In this document: one piece after another, positions 1 through 9,599 of the stretch
Layout of the letters: each line of letters starts with the position of its first letter
Position numbering within the stretch: the first letter of the stretch is position 1
Assembly: GCF_001039355.2 (NCBI RefSeq)
Contig: NW_019775934.1
Location: forward strand, 108,842-163,197
Source: Lingula anatina
Taxonomy: Eukaryota; Brachiopoda; Lingulata; Lingulida; Lingulidae
Reading direction: 5' to 3'
DNA length: 54,356 bases
Made by a program: the position numbers and the translations under genes
Notes under the pieces: generated by a model
The model's input: only the letters and a program-made list of their open reading frames with translations
The model's database searches: none
Told to the model about the DNA's origin: nothing

Positions 1-792
1 GGGAGGTACCTTGTCATATATTTTATAAAAGAACAGTTACCAGACACAAAAAACTCAAAAGTATGATTATACATACTTCACAGATCATTTTAACTAAAAT
101 CTTGTTCTTGAATTATAATATACATACGTATTAAACAAGTTTTGGGGATAAAAATATTGCTTTAGATTTCAGGGATTTCTCTGTCCCCAGAGCACATCAC
201 TATTTATACAATTCTTACTACTTTATGAAGCTACTGACAAGGACTACAAAATAGCATTTTGAACTTTTCTTTTGAGGTGCACTTAACATTTTATCAATAA
301 AAATTTCTTCCATCATTTACCATCTTCTGGAGGTCATATCTCTGCTGAAGAAATTTAACATAAAGGCATTGTAACATAAATGAAAGACTGCACTTATATA
401 CCCTTTTGTAATGCTGCATATATCTGTTAAGGGTCTGTTAAGGTTATCAAATAAGGCTATGGAAGTAAACAAACAAACAAACTGAAACCTATAAAAATAA
501 ATTCTAACTTTGGCTGAAATAAACTTATGTCTTTCAGCAATTTCCTCATCCCTAACAATTCAAAAAGGGGGTCTTATTTATTTAAAAAAATTGTTAGCTA
601 TTCAACAAATACTTATTGAAACCAGCCCTGGTCAGCTGTTTTCAGTTTTACATAGGTCATAAACAGGGTGCATGTCTAGTACTAACATAAACTCACGTGT
701 TCAAAAATTGCAGCATAGTTCTAGGTATGATGGCAGGCAGGAGAACAAACATATATCTAGAGCTTATGAACTAAGCTTAATTACTATATTGG

Positions 793-827
793 TCAAGAAT
801 GTATTACCATTGGTAATACATTCTTGA
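793..827. repeat. 35-bp near-perfect palindrome
   Basis: Two 17-bp arms (first arm TCAAGAATGTATTACCA) are exact reverse complements around a single T at 810. No coding sequence surrounds it. It could form a cruciform or a tight RNA hairpin, or be a relic of an inverted transposon end. No function can be assigned. Confidence 0.9.
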
Positions 828-2187
828 TTAGATCAATGGCCACTGATCAGAAGCTTGCAAAGAAGTATCCTACCAAGAGGGGGCAACATTTTTTCAATAA
901 AAATATGCTTTAATTAACAATGTGGGTCAACCTCTGAGTTTAGCATGTGATACAACTGCCAGCAAACTACATAGCTTTGCAAAACAGCCCTAAGAACACC
1001 AGTAGCAGCGTACTATCTTTGTTAAAATATAACCTTAGCATATTACCATAACATTGAAAAGATTCCTTGGAAAAAATAAGTGCCTACCTTTTTACAAATT
1101 TCCAGGTAGTGGCTCTTAGAAACAGTTATACAGTTTGGGCCTTGCACGTGAATCTATTACTCATCCCAGATTCACTGGTGGAAATTTCCATGATATAATA
1201 TAAAAATACGCAACCCCGTATGTAAATGATATGGATAATTTTCCTGCTTGATGCTGAAGCATTACTTCTGTGCATGCAGTACATGATGCACATTAAGCCT
1301 TAGAAGGGGGGGAGAGGGAATCTGTCGAGATTTCCCCCCTTATTTGCTTAGATAATGCAGAACTAAACATTCTCATATCATGAGATAATGATGTCACATC
1401 AAAAATACATAAAGGTAAATTGGCAAACCCAAGGTGATGAGGTGACAGCTGCATTTATGGGGTAAAAACTGTAATATCAATTTCAAACTGACCTCCCTCA
1501 CCTGAACAGATAATAAAACTGTTAGGCCACTTATTCAATCACTAAAATAAGTACAACATTGTGGTACAAGACTATTTTTTTGATATGATTACTTCTGATA
1601 TTTCATCAGTAATAACGTGAAATAATATTTTTGTGTAATGCTTGGAGCATCATTATTAGGGGCTCATATCTCATAAACAACAAAATTCTAAACCAAATGC
1701 TGGCACCTTATTGTCGTTCACACTCTGTGCCAAGTTTCATGATTATGTCTCACTTAGTTGCTCAGTTACACCATAAACCAATCACCATCTCACACCAAAG
1801 CAGTGAAATTGACAATTAAAGCTTTGCCACCTCATGTGCAGAAGCAAGTTTGGTGTTGAATAAAGGAGCAAAAAATAAAAGAGTTTGTGCTCTTGAAGTG
1901 TTTATTTTTAATGCAATAATATTAAGGTACAATAAGTATTTTAGGTAAACGAAAAATGTGGGGGAGAGGGGGAAGCTACTTTGCAAAATGTAAGCCTTTT
2001 TAACTTATAAAGTTATAAATCTTGAAACTATATGGAATGAGCGAAGTCTTTGAAATTTTTTAAAAAGAAGGAAGATCAGTGCATCTTGTGAAAATACCTA
2101 AATCTAATCTATATATAGCTATTGAAAAATACTATTCAATCAACCAATCAAATCATTCATTAATCACTGATTTGTCAGAGCCATGGA

Positions 2188-2275
2188 TGCATGCACACAC
2201 ACATGCATGCACACACACACACACACACACACGCACATGCATGCACGCAGACAGAGAAGCACACATGCATGCATT
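2188..2275. repeat. CA / CATG microsatellite
   Basis: An imperfect (CA)n run is mixed with ATGCATGC words. The overlapping open frames on both strands are low-complexity (His/Thr-rich or Cys/Val-rich) and come from the repeat. Confidence 0.9.
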
Positions 2276-2425
2276 CACATGTTCACAATACAATTCTTCT
2301 GAACTTAAGAATAAACCTGAAGCAAGAATGTCATATTTAATAAATGAACACCTTGGCAAGCCCCATAACTTGACCTGCATTTAATCAATTATTGAATGTC
2401 TTTTACTCTTGGGATTTTTTAATAG

Positions 2426-2536
2426 ATCCCCAGTCTTACTTAGAGACATTCAATATCACCTACATGCGGAAGGATGGAGCATTAATGAAGGAACAGCTAC
2501 GAAAACTATCAACAGGTGCAATAAAAATACTGCAGG
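2426..2536 (+). CDS. Orphan internal exon of an unidentified gene
   Basis: A pyrimidine-rich acceptor (ATTTTTTAATAG) precedes 111 nt open in one frame, followed by a good donor (GG|GTATGT). It enters with two bases of a codon and leaves with one base, so it is a normal internal exon of about 37 residues. The peptide begins PQSYLETFNITYMRKDG and continues with a charged, helical-looking stretch ending in KLSTGAIKILQ. Composition is typical of a conserved intracellular protein, but I do not recognise the family. No confident neighbouring exon was found. A terminal exon at 7627 matches in phase and is the best partner visible. It could instead be a pseudo-exon. Confidence 0.45.
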
Positions 2537-3573
2537 GTATGTTTACACTCAGCTAAAAGAGTACCTGCTGTGCAGCTACTTGTGTAATGGGTATCAATTA
2601 ATGTATGGGTTGTGCTGATTGTATGTTTAAAAGCCAAATTACGCTAATTGTTTAAAACCAAATTACAGATCATTACAGATTTTTGTTTGGTGGGTTAGGA
2701 TGGGAAGTTATATTAAATTTAATTTTAATTGATAATCATTAATATATCCATTGAGCTTGGTAATACAAACATATCCATTACATAACATGTTGATTAGACA
2801 GCCAACAGTTTGTACTATTTAGCACTCAATGTAGATATTATTATTATTAGAACTATTTTTATGATCACTGAAATCAGACACTGAAGTCAGTCTACATCAC
2901 TTATGACTGCATATCTTCAATCCATGACTACATGACTGGTAAACTTAACATTTTTCACCTAGTGCATGTAACCATGCTGACAGTAAATAACTGGATTCTG
3001 CACTGAAAGCAAGGTGAAAGCACTTCACTTTTGCACAGGTAAGAGTCAGGTTAACAAAAGTTAAGCATTTTTAACTTTGCAACCCCACTGGAACTGTACC
3101 AACTACATGTAATTAGGTTTAAAGGTGCATAGAACTGTGGCTTAAGAGCTCCCTCTGCTTCCCAACTCATATAATCACCAGGTTTTCTGTTTTCTACTCA
3201 ATGCCAGGATTTGGTTGCATTCAGCAAGAGTCCCCACAGAGCTGGACCGATAGTTTTATTGGGAATGAGCCCAAGATTACATAGACATACAGGCTGATTA
3301 CATGCACCCAAGTACTAGTAATAAGGTCAAAATGACATAACTGTTATCAAACTGATATATATATATATGTCTGAGCAGGAAAATTCCATGCAAAATTCTT
3401 CATTCTTTGTTAAAACAAAACCATTCTTATTTCTTTGATATACTTTTGTATTTTTCTATTTTTTTATTCATTTTTTAAAATATATGCTTTAGCATATCTG
3501 TTCTTGATCAGTCACTGTGGTATTTTTCCAGCTATTATCTTGTCAGACATGAAGCTGCTTTTGTATTTATCTT

Positions 3574-3626
<53 letters not shown>

Positions 3627-6556
3627 GCAGTTTTCCACAGTTCATACATGTATGTCCTTTTAACTGCAGTGAAATAGTGAAGTGAAGTTTGTTCCCAACT
3701 TAACATTTAATGATAAACAAGGCCACAAACTGGACCAAGACTTGATAACAAAATTTATAAATAGATCTGGTACACCAATTTATAGGGCAATTTTATTTAA
3801 GATTGTTAATACTGTGGGATATCTGAAACCTTCACGCCAAATTCTTTGAAATACTTATTATGACATGAAAATGGCTTATATAATTACATCCAAATAATTC
3901 ACTGTTTATTTCAAGAATGCATATGGCTGTTCTTTGTTTATTAAAACAAACACACACACACACACACAAAAAAACAAACAAAACAAAACACACACTGAAA
4001 CAGGTATGGGTGATTGTTTTCTGCCACTAAAATGTACTCAACTTACATTGTAAGATTATGATAAACATGTATCTATAATCAGAGGAAAATAGAACTGCTT
4101 TTTGAAAGCATCATTTAAGTTTCTTTCTGGAGGCCTCTGCCTGAAATCTTCTTTTATCAACATCCTTGACACACAGGCACACCCAGACACCTGTTTAATG
4201 TACATGTATGTAAAAGCACCTTGTGCTATGGCTATAGACAACTCATATCCAAGGGACATAGAAAACTTCTTGCCATTCAGCAGTAGGTCAACTGACTATA
4301 TTCAGTCTGTATATCTCATTATTGGTCAAGAGTCCAGTTCTTCATGTGCACTGGTAAACGCATACCCTTGTTACATATTACACCACTTTTTTTCCAGTTT
4401 GAGTTTGGAGAAAAATGTACTTGTACCTCTTAATCAACTGAATAGATTGTAATTTTAAAAAAAATATATATATATACTGACAGAAAGAAAAATACCTTTA
4501 ATTATCAAAATTATTTTATTGACAGACACAAATACTTCAAGTTACCAATCTATATCTATCATTTTTCTTCAGTTTTTAAAGTGACAAATAATATAGGGCA
4601 ATGATGAATCTAAAAGACATTGATGTGCAGCAAAATGGCTTTAATGAATACCACGAAAGAGTTCTTTAACATGTATCAATTGGAATACTGTAATTCTGAA
4701 ACATTCCTTCCTGTCGTCATCTAAAAAAACATTTGATTCAAGTGTTTAAGTAAACCAAAAGCTATTGTAAAACTTGTTGAGCAGATACAAAAACTACAAA
4801 GCTTAAAAAACTTAAATAACTGAAGTAACACTGTTTATTGGCCTGATATTTATAAGTCCAAAGGTCCACCATGGCTAAGACTGAAATCAAAGCCACTCTT
4901 GTTTACAGAAATGCTGGTGAAAAAATCCAAGTTCTTCCCAACTAATGGATGGCACCTTCAAACCAATTAGACTCTGAATACACATTAGGACCAATGAACA
5001 TTAAAAATGTCTCTCTCAAATAAGAGTCATTGAACATATCATACCATCAAGATGCACTCAGCTTGGAAAAACAAACAAACAAACACACCAAACGACAAAC
5101 AAAAATTGCCACTTACCATGTTGTTTACCGTTGTTAAAACTCTGTTTGGTTATTTTGTTTTCTCTGCAGAACCCTCTTGACCTCACAAACTGACTAACCT
5201 ATTTGGATGATAGCATGGCCTTTAAGTGCCTTTGACAAAGAATGCTGGGTGAATCCAAGTGAGACATGCAGGGGAAGACAGGATGCTTGAAAGCCTTCAG
5301 CCTTCTGAAACAGATGACAGGTTATAAAATCAATGGAACCCAGTGTCACAATAATTGGTGAAGATGACCTGAGGATTAAGTGAACAAGGACTATCTTTAT
5401 AGTGAGCCAGGTACATGACGTCTGATGAGACCTGTTAGAGAGAGAGAGAGAGAGAGAGAGAATAGGGTGAGACAGAAGATAGAAATTTTGATTTTGTGAC
5501 CTCAGTTATTTCTTCTTACTGTGACTTAAACAGGATTGGTTTTGTTATCTCCTTTCACATTTAGGTCAATCGCCCTAGCCTCCTATGATGCTAGCAAATA
5601 TGAGGGTGAATCTGGGGTGAAGCTAAATAAGTAAATAAACAACATGGGAGCAAGGCCAGAGGGACTGTATCATCATAGTTCAAGAGGCTGACTAGAACTG
5701 AATGATATCAATGTCTTTAATAGAATAAAAATAATAATTACAATTATAATAAAGTAATAATAATAATAAAACACTAAGTTTAAAATGTTGCAAAAATATG
5801 AAACTTGAAACCTGGGACCTACAAACTGTTTGGCACAATTTGGGGTTAAAGAATGAATGTTGCAAATTTGATGCTCTCCATAAAAAAATACTGAAAATGA
5901 GATGGATTATTTCAAAAACTGCTGTAAAAGGGGCTGTAAATTTGAAGACTTAATGTTCCAATGAGAATATTGAAATGAAATGAGTCAAATGACACTTGAA
6001 TACTCATCAAATTTTTTCAAGTATGTTAAAAATATCGATCTCTTCTGAAATGTGTATCACCCAATTACAAAGACAGGAGAAAAGAATAAAATAAGTTTGT
6101 TATTTGATTTCAGTCAAAATAAGGCAATTCTTGCACTTGAAAAGTTATTACAGAGTGCCTTCTGAAACTGACATATAATTATATACCAAAGTGGAGCAGA
6201 AAAAATGTTAGTTAAAATAATAGGAATAAAAGAAAAAAATTACTTTTATTTAATTAAGACTTAAATTTTAATCAAGGTGTAAATATTTCCATGTAGTACA
6301 TCACACCACATTCTCTAATCTTTGGTCCTGTCATAACTATATAGCATTTGCCACATTCCTTACTTTATTTGTCTTTCAGACATTTTTTCCCAGAAACTTG
6401 TCAATAAATATCATAAATAAATTGAAAAAAAAAAGAAAAAACAAACAAATAAATAGAGTAATAACAACAAACATGTATAGAAGTGAATGGAATTCTACCA
6501 GACTAGTTTACAAAAGATAATGTAGTATTTAAAACCTAGAAAATTCTAATAGAAAC
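2537..6556. other. Long non-coding stretch with simple repeats
   Basis: No exon is supported here. It holds (TA)n at about 3579-3623, (CA)n at about 3950-3967 and (AG)n at about 5440-5461. A pyrimidine-tract acceptor near 5170 is followed quickly by stops in all frames. The stretch is plausibly intronic to the orphan exon upstream. Confidence 0.5.
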
Positions 6557-6558
6557 AA

Positions 6559-6675
6559 CCATGTGGGCAAAACTGAGGCTAAAGCCAATGGAACCCACAT
6601 GGGTATTACTATCACTCATGGAATCCATTTGGATTTCTGTATGGAGAGATTGCAAAAGTCATCCAAATGGATTCC
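6559..6675. repeat. Two adjacent inverted repeats (hairpins)
   Basis: CCATGTGGG (6559-6567) is the reverse complement of CCCACATGG (6594-6602). Next to it, GGAATCCATTTGGAT (6620-6634) is the reverse complement of ATCCAAATGGATTCC (6661-6675), with a 26-nt loop. Arms of 9 and 15 bp are perfect. This may be a small foldback relic or a structured RNA segment; the stems are shorter than a normal microRNA precursor. Confidence 0.75.
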
Positions 6676-7626
6676 TTCACTTGTTAAACACATGGGTATA
6701 TGACCCTGGTCTGAAAAATTCCAAACCCTCGAAAAAAATCGATATTAACAATCAGGTTCACAATCTATGCACACCCCTATTTGAAAAGTAGTTCAAGTCA
6801 ATGGTGCCCTCATGCTCTGATTCAGAATTAGTGATAACCAACCTGATGGAAATTTCCACTGTTTATTTCCAGGGCCCAAAACATTTTTAGTACAGGGTAA
6901 TTCAAAACAATATACTACATATATATATTTAGTAAGGCTGAAATGCTAGCAAACCAGCAAATAATTTACACTCCTTGCCAAGTTGGGTCAGTTATAGATT
7001 AAGGAGCACCTGTCCTTTCCCATTCAGAGCTTCTGCCCCTCTCCTTCCCATTCTTCCAGGATTCCTGGTGGAGGGTTGTTTATAACAATGCGTTAGCTGT
7101 GGATTCTTCAAAGAAATGTAATGTGATCCATGAAATGTAATGCCTTAAACTTTGCCATTGGATGACAGATGGAGGGCATATTGAGTGATAGCATTCTTTA
7201 CTTATACATTGTTAACAGCTATTTTGGGATTTTTAACAGCTTGCTTCTTTCTTTTTTGTGAATATGATAAAACCAAGTGCTTAGCATGGTGAGGTGAAGC
7301 GTATGTTTGTGCTTGATTTGGTTTTGGAAGGAAGAATAAAATATGGCTAGAAAGAAATGATATAAATGGCATTGCTGGAAAATGCAAATCATTAGGCATA
7401 TAGACATTGCTATAATTATCTCATGATACCACACTAGTAGGTCGATCCAGGACAGGGGGCAGCACACGCACTCCACCAATCAATTCTAATATTTTCTCTT
7501 TCTTATATCTTTTGCAGACATACCAAATGCAGGAGAGTGAATATATATTTTCTACCTTCTTCTCCTCCCCCACATTGTAAAGTTTTGTGTCTGCCATTGT
7601 GTTAATTGTTTTACTCCTGCTTCCAG

Positions 7627-7673
7627 ATGTGTATGCATCTCAACTGTGTGATCTGTTTGGATATCTAATGTAG
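7627..7673 (+). CDS. Weak candidate terminal exon
   Basis: The acceptor CTTCCAG is followed by a short open stretch that, joined in phase to the exon at 2426-2536, would read DVYASQLCDLFGYLM and stop at TAG (7671-7673). The phase match is the only link. The piece is short and could be chance. Confidence 0.18.
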
Positions 7674-8412
7674 CAGAGGCAAATATGAACTTTCTGGGCA
7701 GGGTGGATGGTGGAAAGTTTCCATATTTAGAGGTGAAGAGTAACAATTAACATTTCTCAATAACAGTATAAAGGCATTCCTTTACAGTGTGCACTGCACC
7801 TATTTTTAAAAAATATGTTTGTAGTGATAACATCATTCTTAAAATTTGAAATCTATAGGTAGATCGGAAGGGTAAGGGGGTTTTCCCTGTTTCCAGAGAA
7901 AAAAGTACCTGCTAACTCCTTCCTAAAGAGAGAGAACAACACCCCGAAACTCACAAAGCATGTTTAATATACTTCCAAATTGTCCCATATCTTTTCATTT
8001 CATTATAGAGAAAATTTGCTTTTGTTTCATGGAAATGCCACTTCCTTGATTAAGGGTAATATTTGATACATATGTATTTATTTCTAACATTGCCTCTGAG
8101 CTATTGGCGTTGGTGGACCTTTTCCCAAAGGAGGAGCACAAGTTGGACAAAAATGTCCAAACTTTTCCACTAAACATTTGTAATTCAAGAGGATCTAATT
8201 GCAATATATAGCTATCCATTTGCCTATATGGAGGAAAACAACAATCAAACTACATTGAAGTAAAACGTGAATACCAAAAATTACGTCGGCCTTTCTTTGT
8301 GTTCATATTGTCTGTATGATTTTAAAATATCAAATAGCTACAACCAGCAGAACATTGTTGTTTGTTTCAGATATCATGTTGTTTCACTACAATATCTATA
8401 ATTACGCCTTAC
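7674..8412. other. Non-coding stretch
   Basis: No gene is seen. It could be 3' untranslated sequence of a plus-strand gene or intron of a minus-strand gene starting at 8454. Confidence 0.4.
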
Positions 8413-8454
8413 ATTTAGCCCCATTTGGGACGAGGTCGTCTGCTTGCAGCCCAT
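8413..8454 (-). CDS. Candidate first coding exon with N-myristoylation motif
   Basis: On the minus strand an ATG at 8454 opens MGCKQTTSSQMGLN (14 codons, phase 0), ending at a good donor (AAT|GTAAGG). MGC followed by Thr at position 6 fits the N-myristoylation consensus MGxxx(S/T), and Cys3 could be palmitoylated. The surrounding 8400-8600 bp are richer in CpG than the flanks, which would suit a promoter or first exon. No following exon was identified, so the protein is unknown and the call is tentative. Confidence 0.3.
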
Positions 8455-8894
8455 TATGTACTACTTTTCCGTACCTTTTTACACAGAAGAGTAGCAAGCA
8501 CAATCAGAGCATCCTATGCCGACGCAATGGGCAGTTACATCGAGAGCTTTCGTTTTACAACTTTAGCTCTGTTTACGCGGATCTGAATGAGTGTGAGGAT
8601 GGCTTTCGAAAACGAATCTCGTTTGTCCAACCTCTCCTGTACAAAAATGAATTAATAATAATAAAAAAAAACGTGGAGGAGAAATAACATTCTGCGTCCC
8701 CGAATAGGCCTAATATGATTCATAAATAGGCCCTACGTCAATAAGAACCATGTGAAAAAAAAGTGCAATTATATTGGTACCCACCTAACCTTTATGAGCA
8801 AATTTCTATATCTGTAGAGAACGTAATATATTTTAAAGGATTAATTTTTTATTACAAATATATGTATATAAATAGACCCCTATATATTCTTCGG

Positions 8895-9002
8895 GGGGGA
8901 ATCGTCCGGGGCGGGGGGAATTGTCCTGGGGGGAATTGTCCGGGGTGGGGGGGATTGCTCGGGGGGAATAGACCGGGGGGGGGATTGTCCGGGGGGGGGG
9001 GG
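8895..9002. repeat. G-run minisatellite, G-quadruplex potential
   Basis: About six or seven degenerate units of roughly 15-19 bp, built on GGGGGGAATTGTCCGG, follow one another with G-runs of 4 to 13. The plus strand has many closely spaced G-runs, so stable quadruplexes are expected. Open frames across it are low-complexity Gly- or Pro-rich artefacts. A 5'-flank role for a minus-strand gene cannot be excluded. Confidence 0.85.
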
Positions 9003-9532
9003 AGTTGTCCTGATACCATGAATGACCAGTCACCTTGACTGCCATTTTTCCTGTAGCTTAAATGTCAGAAGAAAACATGAGATTCTTTTATTTGAGGGTT
9101 TTATGGACTGAACTGGACTGAATTGGGAAAGAAAGTCCCATGTAGTTTTGCAGGATATGTAGAGATAAAGATATGGTTTGAAAAAGTTTTAAAACGGAAA
9201 TAGTGCAGTATTCATATGCCTTTGGCTGTAAGTTTGAGATCAATAGAGTAAGCTGTAACTCTATTTATTTTTAACAAAATGTTTTTCTGGCTCTCTTTCT
9301 TTTCTTTTTTAAAGTTAATTGAGCAGAATTGAAATAAAAAACAGAATACTCTTCTTAATGCATAATCCTTCCCAAATTTAAATGTACTTTTCAATGTGTT
9401 ATCATCATCATCATTATAATTCAATGTTTTTCTATATTTTTCTTTTATCTTTTAAGCAGATGAAAAACACAATTTTCGGCAAAACGTCAACGTTGTGAGC
9501 AACAAACAAGACAAAATTTTCTCTTAAGAAAT

Positions 9533-9538
9533 TTTATT
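9533..9538 (-). terminator. Poly(A) signal AATAAA of M4 peptidase gene A
   Basis: AATAAA on the minus strand lies about 62 nt beyond the TAG stop of the gene A reading frame (9600-9602), a usual 3'-UTR length. Confidence 0.6.
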
Positions 9539-9599
9539 CATCACCTGGGCTACAAAATGCTATAGGCCTTTACAAGCCAATACAGAATAGAGCATACGA

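Larger units (their letters stand above)
1..2425. other. AT-rich non-coding stretch, no gene recognised
   Basis: I see no exon with convincing coding character on either strand. The stretch contains scattered poly-A/T, a 35-bp palindrome (793-827) and a CA/CATG-rich microsatellite near 2188-2275. It could be intron or untranslated sequence of the gene represented by the exon at 2426-2536. Confidence 0.5.

Noticed and set aside
3435-3706. Frames on both strands with Ile-Tyr repeats
   Set aside because: They are produced by the (TA)n microsatellite.
5150-5240. Pyrimidine-rich acceptor (TTCTCTGCAG) as a further exon of the orphan gene
   Set aside because: All frames stop within a few codons; at most a terminal untranslated exon.
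7513-7540. Acceptor TCTTTTGCAG as the next exon after 2426-2536
   Set aside because: The in-phase reading stops after seven codons; no better than the candidate at 7627.
8763-9045. Gly-rich and Pro-rich frames across the G-run repeat
   Set aside because: Low-complexity translation of the repeat; no start context or splice support.
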